Shown: positions 1-11,700, counted from the stretch's first letter. The stretch: DNA of 64,000 nucleotides from Gallionella sp. (GCA_028714075.1 JAQTMZ010000005.1:124001-188000); one strand, 5' to 3'. Notes: generated by a model not told the origin, from the letters alone. Program-made: numbers and translations.

Positions 1-75
1 CTGAATCAATCCGAAATCGCCGGGGTCGTCCTCTATCGTCAGAATTGAAACAAATTGTGGGCGGATTTCGCTCAT
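1..75 (-). CDS. Response regulator receiver protein, 5' part only
   Basis: The ATG at 73-75 overlaps the stop of the upstream receiver gene by four bases (ATGA), and the frame stays open to the window edge. The 25 visible residues start MSEIRPQFVSILTIEDDPGD. This has the hydrophobic beta-1 strand followed by the acidic pocket (E-D-D) that opens a CheY-like receiver domain. It would be the last visible gene of the signalling operon running leftwards, and the overlap suggests translational coupling. Everything beyond residue 25, including any output domain, lies outside the window, so only the receiver fold is inferred. Confidence 0.7.
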   Translation of the reverse strand, partial: MSEIRPQFVSILTIEDDPGDFGLIQ

Positions 76-536
76 GTATTTTTCTCATCAATGTGTGGCG
101 TGGTGACCGCTCCATGGGTTATCCAGCGCTCACCCAAAACGCGGATAGTTTCCGCGAGTTGATGAATATCCATTGGCTTTGTGAAGTAGTCAGCAGCACC
201 AAGAGCGAGAGAGGCGGCCGCATCGCCTTTGGCATGTGAGGTGGATAACATCACTACCGGAATATCACACAGAGACGGCTCCTGTTTAATTGCGGCAAGG
301 CATTCCAGTCCGCCCATATGCGGCATATTGAGATCGAGCAGGATTAAATCTGGCCGTGGTGCGTCCATGAAATGCGGGGCAAATTGACGCAGGAATGCCA
401 GCGCCTCATGGCCGTTAAAAACCTGGCGCAAATCAACTGATATCCGGTTTTCTCCCATTGCCCACTTAACGAGGTAGGCATCCGTCTTTTCGTCTTCGAC
501 CAGCAGAATGACGAAAGGCCGAGCTATAGTGTTCAT
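72..536 (-). CDS. Single-domain response regulator (Rcp1/CheY-like)
   Basis: This 154-aa protein is essentially one receiver domain. The acidic pocket is E14/D15, the likely phosphoacceptor is D68 in the LLDLNMP motif, and a conserved Lys lies in the FTKP motif near the end of the domain. There is no DNA-binding or enzymatic output. The longer beta4-alpha4 region resembles the Rcp1 type of receiver that partners bacteriophytochrome-style kinases. Its start abuts the stop of the large CHASE/PAS kinase upstream with no gap (stop at 537, start at 536), so the two are surely co-expressed and probably form a kinase-receiver pair. Its 3' end overlaps the next receiver by four bases, which suggests a phosphorelay or competing receivers. 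Confidence 0.85.
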   Translation of the reverse strand: MNTIARPFVILLVEDEKTDAYLVKWAMGENRISVDLRQVFNGHEALAFLRQFAPHFMDAPRPDLILLDLNMPHMGGLECLAAIKQEPSLCDIPVVMLSTSHAKGDAAASLALGAADYFTKPMDIHQLAETIRVLGERWITHGAVTTPHIDEKNT

Positions 537-3500
537 CTAATTATTCCCCCGTACTGGCAGCACGACACAAAACTTGCTGCCCAATCCTTCGCCTGCCGAT
601 TCTGCCCAGATACGCCCCTTGTGGTGTTCGGCAATCTTGCGGCACAGCGCCAGCCCGATGCCGGTGCCTTCATAGGCATCGTGAGAATGCAGGCGCTGAA
701 ATACCTGGAATAGTCGTTTGACTTGGCCGGGAATGATACCGATGCCATTATCGGCCACACACAGGCGCCATTCATTGTTGACTATCTCGCTGGTGACGGC
801 GATTTCCGTTATGCGTCCGGCAATGCGATACTTGACGGCGTTGCCGATCAGGTTCTGGATGAGCCGCTGTATCTCATCGTAACTGGCAAAAATACGCGGC
901 CAATTGCCGCTGATGCTCAGTTTAGCCTGTACTTCATCCAGTGCCGGCTGGATGAATTGCAGCGCCTCATCGAGTACTGCGCGGCTCTCGATCCACTCTA
1001 GCGGTTCACCCATCCTGCCCACCCGCGAGTATTCGAGTAAGGCCACAAGCATCTGGTCGATGCGTTTGGCACCTTCGATGGCGAAGTTGAAGTAGTCGCG
1101 CTTTTCGCCGTCCAGTTGCCCGCCCAAGTTCATCTCGATCAGTTGCAGGTAGCTTGAGATCATGCGCAACGGCTGGCGCATGTCGTGGGAAATGGCGTAG
1201 CTGAATTGTTCCAGTTCGGCATTGGAGCGCAGGAGTTCTTCTTCGAATTCTTTGCGGTCGGTGATGTCGGTTTTTACGGCGACATAATGGGTAACGATGC
1301 CTGCCGGGTTTTTGACGGGAGCTATGTGGACGTCTTCCCAATAAAACTCGCCATTTTTGCGTTTGTTGAGGAGTTCGCCATGCCATGATTGGCCGCTGGT
1401 CAATTTGCTCCACAGTTCCACATATGTTTCTTTGGGCGTTTTCCCCGATTGGAGGATGCGCGGGGTTTGTCCAATCGCTTCGGCGGCGCTATAGCCGGTG
1501 ACTTCGGTAAACTGGGGGTTGACATACTGGATGCAGGCGTTCGTGTCGGTGATGACCACCGAAGCGGGGCTTTGCTCGACCGCGATGGAAAGCTTGCGTA
1601 GTGCTTCCTCAGCCTGTTTGCGTTCGGTGATGTCGCGTGCCGCAGCGAACACGCCAAGAATGTTGCCATGGCTGTCACGATACACGCTGGCGTTATAGAG
1701 TACGTCGGTGATCTTGCCGGACGCATGGCTAATAGCCAAGGGGTAGTCGGTTACGAATCCTTGCGAGAATGCCTGCTGATAACCCTCGCGTGCTTTACCG
1801 GGGTCGGTGAAATAGTCTGCAAAGTCACTGCCAATCAGTTTGGTGCGATCCACACCGGTCACATTTTCCGTGGCGGTATTGGCATCGGTGATCTTGCCTT
1901 CTGCACTGATAGTCACCAGTGGATCAAGACTGGCTTCGATAAGGCTGCGGGAATATTGGGCTGCGGTTCGAACAATCTCTTCAGCTTTCTTGCGTTCGGT
2001 AATGTCCGTGGAAATCCCACACAGCCCGATGATTTTTCCGGCACCGTCATAAATCGGAGTTTTTATTTCCAGATAAACGCGCCGTTCCGGGCTGTCAGGC
2101 GATACGTCTATCTCCTCCATCGTTGTTTCGCCGCGTTCAAGAACGCGGTCATCCACGGCCTTCAATCTGGCCACCGTTTCCGGGGGGAAAAACCTTGCGT
2201 CGCCGCTGCCGGCCAATTCCTCGGCGGAACACTTGAATAGCTTCAAGGTGGATTGGTTGGCATAAAAATATTGGTGGTTTAGGTCCTTCATGTATACATA
2301 GGAAGAGGCAATGCTATCCAGCGCATCGGCAAAACGCTTTGCTTTAGCGGCGATTTCTATCAGCGCGGCTTCGGTTTGTTTGCGGCCGGTGATGTCGGTA
2401 TGTGCACCGATCATGCGCAAGGGCTTGCCATCCTCTGTGCGGCTGATCACCATGCCGCGATCAAACATCCATATGTAGTTGCCATCCTTGCAGCGAAAGC
2501 GGTATTCGCTGAGGTAAAGCGGGGTTTTGCCATCGAGGCAGCCCTGCAACGCGGCGAAGGTGGCTGCCTTGTCCTCCGGATGGATTCGCTTCTCAAATTC
2601 ATCCAGCCCGTTGCCAATCTCGTCTGCAGAATGGCCGATCATTTCCTTCCAGAATTTTGAGTAAAACACCGTGTTATCGGATATGTTCCAATCCCAGACG
2701 CCTGCACCGGCGCCTTCGAGGGCAAACTTCCAGCGGAATTCGCTTTCCTGGAGTTCCTTGGTTATCTCTTGCGCCCGGTTAAGCGCCCGCGCCCGGCCAG
2801 TTGCCAGTTGCCAGACCAGCAGTGACAGCAGCACACTCATCAGAATACCGGTCAGGCGTATTACACTGATCCGTCCGGTATCAATATTCGCCTCGAAGGC
2901 GGGCAGGGAGTGCAGATTGACAACCCAATTATGACCGAAGATTTCGATGTGCCGCGAGGATTGATATAACGGCGCGCCGGATTGGTCTTGGCCGGAAATG
3001 CTGTCATACATCAACATCTCCGGCGTCGCGTTTTTCCCATCGAAAATTTCGAAGTCGACATTGTCAATCTTTTCGCCGAGTATGCCGTGCATCAGGTCAT
3101 TCATGCGGAACGGCGCATAGACCCAGCCGATGATGTTGGCACGGCGGTCTGCCAAGGTCTCATGCGGCCTGCCGTTGCGATACACCGGTATATACATGAG
3201 GAAGCCTGACTGCACGTCCTGTTCGGTTTCCTGCACCAGCCTGACCTTGCTTGATATGGATGACTTGCCCGAATCGCGCGCCTGCTCCATGGCGGCACGG
3301 CGCACCGCTTCCGAATACATGTCATAGCCAAAGGCGCGCAGGTTGCGGTCGGCGAACGGCTCCAGAAAGATGATGGAGGTATAGAGGCTGCGCTCGCCCT
3401 CCGGGCGCAGCGTGTAGGCGGGAAAACCTTCTTTGCGGATAGCCTCGATGTGCCTGGTTTTTTCATGCGGCGGGATGACCAGCGAAAAACCGACACCCTG

Positions 3501-3794
3501 AATGCCCGGATAACTGCTTGCCAATTCCAGGTTGGTTACATAGTTGCGGAATTCGCCGCGCTCAACGCTCTTCGACGCAATAAACAGGCCTTTGGCGCCT
3601 CGCAGGACTTGCTCATAGGCTTTCAGCCGCTGCTCGATGCTCAATATGATTTCGCGGCTCTGATAAGCGAAATTATCCTGCTGAATCTGGTGCGCGGCGG
3701 TATAAGCTGCCTGTTGCAGAAAATAGGTTGCGACGAATCCCGCAGACAGCACCAGCAGCGGCAGTAGTAACTTATTGAGATGCAGACGAGTCAT
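537..3794 (-). CDS. CHASE-domain hybrid sensor histidine kinase with four PAS domains
   Basis: This 1085-aa membrane sensor kinase has an N-terminal membrane segment (about residues 8-26), a periplasmic CHASE-type domain (about 75-250) and a second membrane segment (about 308-330). Roughly four PAS/PAC modules follow (350-860), and the transmitter is at the C-terminus. The phosphoacceptor is H870 in the motif AISHDMRQPLR. The N box (NLIGNAVKY), G1 (DNGIGI) and G2 (GTGIGLAL) are all intact, so the kinase should be active. The transmitter style (SHD-x-RxPL) is the bacteriophytochrome/Rcp-partner type, which fits the stand-alone receiver directly downstream. The CHASE domain implies sensing of a small extracellular molecule; the ligand cannot be told from sequence. 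Confidence 0.88.
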   Translation of the reverse strand: MTRLHLNKLLLPLLVLSAGFVATYFLQQAAYTAAHQIQQDNFAYQSREIILSIEQRLKAYEQVLRGAKGLFIASKSVERGEFRNYVTNLELASSYPGIQGVGFSLVIPPHEKTRHIEAIRKEGFPAYTLRPEGERSLYTSIIFLEPFADRNLRAFGYDMYSEAVRRAAMEQARDSGKSSISSKVRLVQETEQDVQSGFLMYIPVYRNGRPHETLADRRANIIGWVYAPFRMNDLMHGILGEKIDNVDFEIFDGKNATPEMLMYDSISGQDQSGAPLYQSSRHIEIFGHNWVVNLHSLPAFEANIDTGRISVIRLTGILMSVLLSLLVWQLATGRARALNRAQEITKELQESEFRWKFALEGAGAGVWDWNISDNTVFYSKFWKEMIGHSADEIGNGLDEFEKRIHPEDKAATFAALQGCLDGKTPLYLSEYRFRCKDGNYIWMFDRGMVISRTEDGKPLRMIGAHTDITGRKQTEAALIEIAAKAKRFADALDSIASSYVYMKDLNHQYFYANQSTLKLFKCSAEELAGSGDARFFPPETVARLKAVDDRVLERGETTMEEIDVSPDSPERRVYLEIKTPIYDGAGKIIGLCGISTDITERKKAEEIVRTAAQYSRSLIEASLDPLVTISAEGKITDANTATENVTGVDRTKLIGSDFADYFTDPGKAREGYQQAFSQGFVTDYPLAISHASGKITDVLYNASVYRDSHGNILGVFAAARDITERKQAEEALRKLSIAVEQSPASVVITDTNACIQYVNPQFTEVTGYSAAEAIGQTPRILQSGKTPKETYVELWSKLTSGQSWHGELLNKRKNGEFYWEDVHIAPVKNPAGIVTHYVAVKTDITDRKEFEEELLRSNAELEQFSYAISHDMRQPLRMISSYLQLIEMNLGGQLDGEKRDYFNFAIEGAKRIDQMLVALLEYSRVGRMGEPLEWIESRAVLDEALQFIQPALDEVQAKLSISGNWPRIFASYDEIQRLIQNLIGNAVKYRIAGRITEIAVTSEIVNNEWRLCVADNGIGIIPGQVKRLFQVFQRLHSHDAYEGTGIGLALCRKIAEHHKGRIWAESAGEGLGSKFCVVLPVRGNN

Positions 3795-3915
3795 GGCGCA
3801 CCTTGCAGTATTTCACTGTTGCGAGACGGGATTATATATCTGTTGCCGTGAACGCTTCCGGAGCAAATACCCTGCCGGATTGTGCTGAACCGCCCAATGC
3901 GTCAGCGCATTGGTT

Positions 3916-6813
3916 TCACTTCAACGAACTGCATTTTCTCTTGTGCCACACCAGAAAATCTTCAATCGGCATCGGGTAGGCGATGAAATAGCCCTGGCCG
4001 ATTTCGCATCCCATATCGAGCAATGCATTAAAACACTTATCCGTCGCCACGCCTTCTGCCACGGTTTTCATATTGAATGCCTTGGACAGGGCGACGATGC
4101 CCTGGACAATGGCAAAATCTCCCTTGTCATCCAGCATGTCGCGGATGAAGGATTGATCTATCTTGAGGGTGTCCACCGGCAGGTTGCTCAAATAAGACAA
4201 CGAGGAATAGCCGGTGCCGAAATCGTCCAGGGCAAACCCTACGCCAAAATCCCGGCATGAATTGATGATCCGTGTCGCCGCCACAATGTCCTTCAGCGCG
4301 GCTGTTTCCAGTATTTCAATCTGCAGCCTGCCGGGGAGCAGGCCGTGGCAATGCAACAGTTTCTGCCGCAGCTTCTCGGTGAATTCCGGCGACTGCATAT
4401 GGAAGGCGGATATGTTGATGCTCAACTCCAGATCCAGACCGGCCTGCCGCCACTCCAGGAGTCGGCGGAGCGCCGTGGCGATGACCCATTCGCCCACTTC
4501 AATATCAAATTGCGTATCTTCAATCGCGGGCAGAAATTCTGCCGGGGAGAGCAAACCGCGCTCCGGATGTTGCCAGCGGATCAGCGCTTCCGCCCCGATG
4601 GGCCGCCCGGAACGCAACTCAACCTTGGGCTGGAAGAAAAGCTCGAACTCACCCTTCGCCAGACCCTCCTGGATGCGCTTGGTGAATTCGTGGCGGGTGC
4701 GGGTGCTCTGGTCGCGTTCGGTGTCATAAAGGTAGTAGCGGTTCCGGCCCGATTGCTTGGCGGTATACATGGCCTGGTCGGCATGGCGCAGCAGGATGTC
4801 CGGGTCTTCATCATCAAGCGGATAGAGCGCAACCCCGATGCTGGCGCTAAGCTTGAACAGCTTGTCATTGACGAAGATCGGTTGGGCAACCGCTTCGAGC
4901 AGCCGATACAAGCTTGTTGCGCACTCTTCCGGCGCTTCCAGCCCGGTCAACAGCACGACAAATTCATCTCCTCCCAGGCGGGCGACGGTGTCGCCTTCAC
5001 GCACGGCATTCTTGATGCGCGTAGATATTTCGATCAACACCATATCTCCCGCCTCATGCCCCATGCTGTCGTTGATGGCCTTGAACCCATCGAGGTCGAG
5101 GTAGCAGACGGCCAGCAGTTTTTTTTCCCGTTTAGAGAAGGCAATGGCTTGCTTCATGCGGTCGGCCAGCAGCACGCGGTTGGGGATACCGGTCAGCGCA
5201 TCGAAATGGGCGATGTGTTCCAGTTGCTTTTCATGCTGTTTGAGCAGGGTGATGTCGGCGAAGATGCCCACATAGTTGGTCACTTTGCCCTTGTTGTCCG
5301 TGATGGCCGAGACGGTGAGTGATTCAGGGTAAACCTCGCCATCTTTCCTGCGGTTCCAGATGTCGCCGCGCCAATGGCCGCTTGTGTTGATCGTCTGCCA
5401 CATCTCCGCATAAAAGTCCTGGTCGTGCAGGCCTGACTTCAGGATGCGCGGGGTCTTGCCGACCACTTCGTCGCGCGAATAACCGGTGATCCGGGTGAAG
5501 GCGTCGTTGACCTCGAGGATATTGTTATCCTTGTCCGTAATCGTGATGCCTTCCATGGTGTTCTCAAACACCTTTGCGGTCAGGATGAGTCTTTCCTCTA
5601 CCCTGCGGCGTTCGAGCGACATCCCGAGCTGCATGGCGATGGAATGAGTCAGAGCACGTTCTTCATCGAGGAACGGGTTTCTGATATCTTCATTCGTCTC
5701 GCCTTTGTAATATACCTCGACAGTCCCGGATTCATTTGCGGCGAGTGGAATATCTGCCGCAAGTTTCCATTCCGTCTCTATGAAGTTCGGAGACTCGAAC
5801 ACCTGATTGCCAAGACGGATGCGGGCGCAGGTGTGTTGCGGTTCAAGCCATGCATCGGGCATGCGCCGGACACATTTGTCGAGCAATTGCTCTATGCTCA
5901 AATCCTTAATCAGCGACATCGTGATAACGTCGTTAAGGCAGGACATTTCCTTGACGCGCTCGTTCATGTCGCGGGCGTAGCGCCTCAACGCTTCCTCTGC
6001 CTGGTTGCGTTCAGTGACGTCGCGGCTGATGCCCAGTATGCCGAAGATGTGCCCATCTGCGGATTTCAGCGGGACCTTCACCGAATCGAAATGGCGGATT
6101 TCACCCAGGACGTTACCTTGGTCAGAGGTGGAATGCACCACATTGCCTGCAAGTGCGGCCAAGTCGCCCTGCTCGAAGCCGTGTATGCCTTTCTCCGGGT
6201 TGCCCTTGACCAGCTCGGGATCCCAGCCGTTCTCGATGTCGGTTTTGCCATACAGCTCATCCGGCTTCTTACCCAGCGCGCGTGCGAAAATAGCATTGCA
6301 CAGGATGGTGCGCAGTTTGCGGTCTTTCACAAAAATGTAGTCGAGGGATGAGTTGATGACGTTCTCGAGCAATTCGGTTTTTTCTTGCAACTGCGCCTCG
6401 GTCAGCTTTCTGATCCTGACCCCATGCTCGACCGACAGCGCGCGTTGCACGGCGGGCGCGAGGCGCGCCAGCCGGTCTTTCAGCACATAGTCCTTGGCGC
6501 CGAGGCGCATCAGGTTGGCGGCATCCTTGTCGGGAAGCGCGCCGGTGACGAAAATCACCGGCGTTGCCGGATAATTGCGTCGCACCATTTCGAGCGCATC
6601 CACGCCGCTGAAACCCGGCAGGTTGTAGTCTGACAGGACGATGTCCGGGAGGAAATCGCTGAGCGCCAAGGCAAACGCCGCCTGTGTTTCCACGCGTTGC
6701 GAGATAAAATTCATACCGGCCCTGCGCAGCTCGAGCTCGACCAGCTCGGCGTCGGTCGGCGAGTCTTCCAGCAGCAGGATACGCAGTTCTTTTTGTGTGG
6801 TCGTTTGTGTCAT
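3916..6813 (-). CDS. Receiver-PAS-PAS-GGDEF-EAL cyclic-di-GMP protein
   Basis: This 965-aa cytoplasmic protein has an N-terminal receiver (phosphoacceptor D62 in the SDYNLPG motif), a PAS domain (about 145-270) and a linker that may be a degenerate GAF-like region (about 280-400). A second PAS (about 405-530), a GGDEF domain and an EAL domain follow. The diguanylate cyclase signature GGDEF is intact at 614-618, and the EAL signature is intact at 742-744 within AEALIRWQHP. No RxxD inhibitory site is obvious just before GGDEF. It could make or break c-di-GMP under control of the neighbouring kinases. It stands alone between two kinase clusters, with 121 bp and 154 bp gaps to its neighbours. Which activity dominates cannot be read from sequence. 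Confidence 0.88.
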   Translation of the reverse strand: MTQTTTQKELRILLLEDSPTDAELVELELRRAGMNFISQRVETQAAFALALSDFLPDIVLSDYNLPGFSGVDALEMVRRNYPATPVIFVTGALPDKDAANLMRLGAKDYVLKDRLARLAPAVQRALSVEHGVRIRKLTEAQLQEKTELLENVINSSLDYIFVKDRKLRTILCNAIFARALGKKPDELYGKTDIENGWDPELVKGNPEKGIHGFEQGDLAALAGNVVHSTSDQGNVLGEIRHFDSVKVPLKSADGHIFGILGISRDVTERNQAEEALRRYARDMNERVKEMSCLNDVITMSLIKDLSIEQLLDKCVRRMPDAWLEPQHTCARIRLGNQVFESPNFIETEWKLAADIPLAANESGTVEVYYKGETNEDIRNPFLDEERALTHSIAMQLGMSLERRRVEERLILTAKVFENTMEGITITDKDNNILEVNDAFTRITGYSRDEVVGKTPRILKSGLHDQDFYAEMWQTINTSGHWRGDIWNRRKDGEVYPESLTVSAITDNKGKVTNYVGIFADITLLKQHEKQLEHIAHFDALTGIPNRVLLADRMKQAIAFSKREKKLLAVCYLDLDGFKAINDSMGHEAGDMVLIEISTRIKNAVREGDTVARLGGDEFVVLLTGLEAPEECATSLYRLLEAVAQPIFVNDKLFKLSASIGVALYPLDDEDPDILLRHADQAMYTAKQSGRNRYYLYDTERDQSTRTRHEFTKRIQEGLAKGEFELFFQPKVELRSGRPIGAEALIRWQHPERGLLSPAEFLPAIEDTQFDIEVGEWVIATALRRLLEWRQAGLDLELSINISAFHMQSPEFTEKLRQKLLHCHGLLPGRLQIEILETAALKDIVAATRIINSCRDFGVGFALDDFGTGYSSLSYLSNLPVDTLKIDQSFIRDMLDDKGDFAIVQGIVALSKAFNMKTVAEGVATDKCFNALLDMGCEIGQGYFIAYPMPIEDFLVWHKRKCSSLK

Positions 6814-6967
6814 TTTCGAAAGATCAATAACCCGGTGCGAATTTAACCAGTCACTTGGCTGCAGTCTATTTGCAACCTAGTGGAATGGCTATGCAACGCC
6901 ATTCGCACCTACATGTATTCTTGCAGGTTTTGCCCAACTGCTCGCTGCGTAGCCGCTTGCCGCATAA

Positions 6968-7420
6968 TCAATGATGCACCGGCGGCTGATTTATCAGCAG
7001 CCAATATAGCCCAAGTTCCGCCACTACCTTGGAGAATGCATCAAACTCCACCGGCTTGCTGATGAAGCTGTTGACGCCGAGTTTATAACTCTCTATGACA
7101 TCCTGGTCTTCCTTGGACGAGGTCAGCACCACTACAGGTATCATTTTGGTGCGCTCATCGCCTTTGATCCGGCGCAGCACCTCCATCCCGTCCACTTTCG
7201 GCAGGCGCAGATCCAGCAGGATTACCTTGGGGCCGTTTTCCACATTGCGCCCGGAATAGCTTCCCGTGGCAAAGATAAAATCCAGCGCCTCCGCACCGTC
7301 CTTCACCCATACCAGCTTGTTGGCCAGATTGTTTTTTTTCAGCGCCCGGATCGCCAGCTCCGCATCGTTCGGGTTGTCTTCCACCAGCAGGATCTCCACC
7401 ATTTTCACCGCGTCATCCAT
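6968..7420 (-). CDS. Single-domain response regulator
   Basis: A 150-aa receiver-only protein. It begins [19 protein letters not shown] and has the phosphoacceptor Asp in a VILLDLRLP motif, a conserved T/S in VVVLTSS and the Lys in ISKPVEF. It has no output domain. The start at 7420 is supported by AGGAGATAAATC just upstream. It overlaps the stop of the GAF kinase by eight bases, so it is translationally coupled to that kinase and is its likely partner. It closely resembles the other Rcp1-like receivers in the window. Confidence 0.86.
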   Translation of the reverse strand: MDDAVKMVEILLVEDNPNDAELAIRALKKNNLANKLVWVKDGAEALDFIFATGSYSGRNVENGPKVILLDLRLPKVDGMEVLRRIKGDERTKMIPVVVLTSSKEDQDVIESYKLGVNSFISKPVEFDAFSKVVAELGLYWLLINQPPVHH

Positions 7421-8777
7421 GATTTATCTCCTTGGTTGGTAATGCAAAATAAATTGTCGCGCCTTCGTTGATCTTGCCCTCTGCCCATACCCGCCCGCCG
7501 TGCCTGGTGATGATGCGCTTGACGCTGGCCAGCCCGATGCCGGAGCCTTCGAATTCGTCGGCCCGGTGCAAACGCTGGAATACGCCGAACAGCTTGTCCA
7601 CGTACTGCATATTGAAGCCAACACCGTTGTCTTTCACGTAGTAAACCAGTTCCGTCTCACCGGCTGTGCCTCCCACTTCGATCTGTGCCGGTGATTTTGG
7701 CCGGGTGAACTTGATGGCGTTGGAAATCAGGTTAAACCACACTTGGCGCAGCATGGACAGGTCGCCATGGGCGGGCGGCAGCGGCTTGATCTCGACGAAG
7801 AGGTCGCGTCCGGCGGTGGCCCATTGCAGATCATCTAGGGCGACGCGTGCCAGGTTCTCCATATCGACTTCCGATGTCGACACCTCTTGCCGCCCCGCGC
7901 GGGAATACACGAGAAGATCTTCAATCAGTTGCCCCATTTTCTGGGCGCTGCTGCACACGACATTGAGCAGCCGCTTGCCTTCATCATCCAATTTATCTGC
8001 ATGGTCATCCAGCAGGCTTCGGGAGAATCCGTCTATTGCGCGCAACGGTGCGCGCAGATCATGCGATACCGAATAGGAGAAGGCTTCCAGTTCCTTGTTG
8101 GCGGCCTCAATCTCGGCAACATGGCGGCCAAGTTCTTTATTAAGATTGTTGACCTCTGCCTCGCTCTTCGCGAGCTTGTCCAGAGTCCAGTTGTTGCTGA
8201 GAGAGAGGGCGGCGATATCGCCAAAGGCGGTGGCTATATGTGCATCCCTTTCGGTAAAGCCGCCGGGTTTGTTGGCTATACCCATCACCCCGACTGCCTT
8301 GCCCCCAATCAGCAGCGGGGCGAACAGCACGTTATCGAGACGCACATGGCCTTCTGGCATATATTTTATCCACGGGCTGGACATGAAACTGTTTTCATAC
8401 ACCGTTTTGGGCGCGCCATAGGCCTCTCCCCTGAGTCCCCTGACGGGCATGGGGAGGCTGGGATCAACCATGCAGGTGCGTCCCCCGGCATCCAGAAATA
8501 GCACCAGGTTTTCATCTCCGGCCTCATTCAATAGGGCGACATACCCGGCGGTGGCCCCGGTCAGATTTTTGCAGGAATCAAAAATTCTTCTGGCCGCCTG
8601 TGAGAAATCACGGTATTCGAGGATGGTGCGCGATGCTTCCAGCAGCGCCGAAAACTCAAGCTCCCGCTTTTGCGATTCCGCAAGGGCTTCCCTTAGCTTT
8701 GTTTCGTCATCTGTCTCTGCCGAGGTGTTATTCATCTCATCCTCCATGTTGGGTGATTCGATTGTGGAGCGTGTCAA
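7413..8777 (-). CDS. GAF-domain sensor histidine kinase
   Basis: A 454-aa soluble kinase with no membrane segment. A GAF domain (about 45-190) is followed by a coiled-coil linker (about 195-225), a HisKA domain with H239 in [11 protein letters not shown], and an HATPase domain with N box [10 protein letters not shown]1 DNGVGF and G2 GSGIGLAS. The start shown overlaps the upstream kinase stop by four bases (ATGA); an internal Met (MNNTS, residue 16) is an alternative start. It sits between a haem-type sensor kinase and a receiver, all overlapping, so the three probably form one signalling unit. The GAF ligand is unknown. Confidence 0.87.
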   Translation of the reverse strand: MTRSTIESPNMEDEMNNTSAETDDETKLREALAESQKRELEFSALLEASRTILEYRDFSQAARRIFDSCKNLTGATAGYVALLNEAGDENLVLFLDAGGRTCMVDPSLPMPVRGLRGEAYGAPKTVYENSFMSSPWIKYMPEGHVRLDNVLFAPLLIGGKAVGVMGIANKPGGFTERDAHIATAFGDIAALSLSNNWTLDKLAKSEAEVNNLNKELGRHVAEIEAANKELEAFSYSVSHDLRAPLRAIDGFSRSLLDDHADKLDDEGKRLLNVVCSSAQKMGQLIEDLLVYSRAGRQEVSTSEVDMENLARVALDDLQWATAGRDLFVEIKPLPPAHGDLSMLRQVWFNLISNAIKFTRPKSPAQIEVGGTAGETELVYYVKDNGVGFNMQYVDKLFGVFQRLHRADEFEGSGIGLASVKRIITRHGGRVWAEGKINEGATIYFALPTKEINHG

Positions 8778-11700
8778 ACTGCGGGCTGGCTCTTCGGCAG
8801 CGCAAAATAAAATGTCGCTCCCTCGTTAACCTTGCCTTCTGCCCATACCCGTCCACCGTGCTTGGTGATGATGCGCTTGACGATGGCCAGCCCGATACCG
8901 GTACCTTCGAATTCATCCGCGCCATGCAGGCGCAGGAATACGCCGAACAGTTTTGCGGCATACTGCATGTCGAACCCGATGCCATTATCTTTGATATGGT
9001 AAACAGTTTCATGTTCATCCGCGTAACCACCCACCTCGATTCGGGCATTCGCGCGATGCTGCGTGAACTTGACTGCATTCGCCAGCAGGTTGAAAACGAC
9101 CTGATGCATCATCGCGGAATCCCCTTCGGCAGGCGGTATGTCGCGCATATCCAACTGTACGTCGCGCCCGGCCATTTCAGGCTTGAGTTCTTCCCATACG
9201 CCTGACACCATACTTTTCATGTCGATGACAGAACGCTTGATTTCATTGCGTCCGGCGCGGGAAAACGCCAGGATATCGTCTATTAGCTGCCCCATTTTTC
9301 TGGCATTGGCGCCTACCACATTCAACAGCCGTTTGCCTTCGTCATCCAGCCTTGCGGCATATTCTTCCTGCAGTATCCGCGAAAAACCGTCTATCGCACG
9401 CAACGGTGCACGCAAGTCATGGGAAATGGAGTAGCTGAAACTTTCCATGTCCTTGTTGGCCGCTTCCAGTTCAGCCGTCCGTTCAATCACACGAGATTCG
9501 AGACTTCGGTTAAGTTTATTGATTTCCTCTTCCATTTGCTTGCGCTCGGTGATGTCGCGGCTTATACCAAACATCCCGATGGTGTGGCCGGCGTCATCCC
9601 GCAACGGCAGTTTTGCCGTGTCTACATAGTGCAACTTTCCGTCGACGTAGATCTGGTCAACCGAGCGAATGGTCTTGCCGGCGATGGCATCGAAATCATC
9701 CTGTTCGTAACCTCTTATGCCTTTGGCCGGATCGCCCTTGACCAGCAACGGATCCCAGCCATTTTCGATGTCGGTTTTGCCGATGATATCCCCCACATGC
9801 TTGCCGACAATTTTGGCAAAAGTTTCGTTGCACAGGATCGTGCGCAACTCCATATCCTTGGCAAAAATATAATCCGCCGAGGAATCGATAATGTTGCGCA
9901 GGAGATTGGTTTTTTCCTGAAGCGCAATTGCCGTCCGCCTTAATTCGGTGATGTCCATGTTGATGCCGAGCATCCGCAATGGTTTGCCTTGTGCGTCGCG
10001 GAACACCTTTGCCACGGCCTTGATGTGGCGGATATCACCGTTTGGCCAGACCACGCGGAACTCCGTGTCGAAAGGCTTGATACCCGCGATCGCATCATTG
10101 ACTTCCTGGTCACCACGATGGAGGTCATCCGGGTGCAAGGCCTTCCGCCACGCCTCTTCGGTGCCGATGAAGTCTTCGCGGCGAATATGGTAGAGCGAGT
10201 ACATCGAGTCGTCCCATATCATCTCCTGGGTCACCAGATTCCAGTCCCAGACGCCGACACCGTTTTGGATCGTGGCCAGTGCCAGGCGCTCTTCCTTTTC
10301 CCGCAGTTCTTGCTCCGCCAGCTTGCGTTCAGTCAGGTCGTAGTTGATGCCGACCATGCGCAAGGGCCTGCCTTTGTCATCAAACAGGGTGTGCGAGGCC
10401 GCCTTGATATAGTGTATGGAGCCGTCTGGCCAGATCACCCTGAATTCGGGTGCATACTCGCGCTCGCCACGCAGCGCCGCCTGAATTTCCGCCTCGGTAT
10501 ACGCCTTGTCTTCAGGGTGCAGTGCTTTTGCCCAGGCTTCATAGGCGCCGCCAAAATCACCGCGTCTGAGGCCATAAAGCCGGTACATGGCATCATCCCA
10601 GAGCAGCTTGTTTTCTGCTACATCCCAGTCCCAGATGCCGATGCCACCGGTGCGCACCGCAAGGGCAAGACGCTCTTCGCTGATACGCAGATGTTCCTCG
10701 GCACGCTTGCGTTCGGTGATGTCCATGAAAGTCACGACGGCGCCTACTGTTTGGCCATCGATGATTTGCGGATAAGACCAGTATTCGGCCGGGAAACAGG
10801 TTCCGTCGGCACGCCACAGCACCTCATCGTCCACATGCGAGTTTGTTCCTGCCAGAAAGGCGTGGTAAATGCGGCAGTCCTTCACGGGGAAGGGGGTTCC
10901 ATCTGCATGCCGGTAGTGGATCAAATCATGCATGTTCTTGCCGATCAATTCGTCGACGTGCCGGTAACCCAACATGCGCAGGCAGGAGGGGTTGCAGAAC
11001 GTGCAGTTCCCGTGCATGTCTATGCCATAAATCGCTTCGGCGGCGGAATCCAGCAGCAGGCGCAATTGGTTCTCGCTTGCGCGTAATTCGTTTGCGGCTT
11101 TTCCTCGCTCGTCTGCCTGATGGCGGTCGCGCCGGTACGAAAACCCCAGCCCCGCCAGCCCGAGCAGCCAGATCGCGCCGTGAGACAGCGCCATATTAAT
11201 GTTGAGCTTTCGCTCATTAGCTAAATAAGGCTCCAGCGAAATGGCGACACTGATTCCCCCGCGGATATCGCCCACCTTGTAGCCTTGCTGCTCATGGCAC
11301 TTGAGGCATCCGCGATCAATGTGGAAGGGCCGCATCAACCGCAGATAATGCTGCCCATTGATTTGCTGTATTCCCAAATGTTCTTTCTCACCCTTCTCGA
11401 AATTGCGCAGGGCTTCGGTTTCCCAATCATCCGGGGCGTTTTTTGGGTTGAGCAGTTTGAGGCTGGTGATGTGGCTTTTGGTGCCGTAATCATCCGGAAA
11501 ATCGCTTTGCATCTCGCGCAGCACATAGGCGGGGTTCATTAAAGTAAGCGCCTTGCCGGTAGTGGTGACTACATCGCGGTCGGGCACCTTCAGATACGGG
11601 TTGGGCGGGGTATGTTCGGTGGGTGGAACATAAACGCCGCCATGGGAGCTGGCCCATTTGCGAAAGCTTATGTCCTTGTTGATATGGGCGATGGCGGCAG

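Noticed and set aside
9989-11086. 365-codon open frame antisense to the haem-type kinase
   Set aside because: Shadow of PAS-domain coding sequence; no motif or ribosome-binding site.
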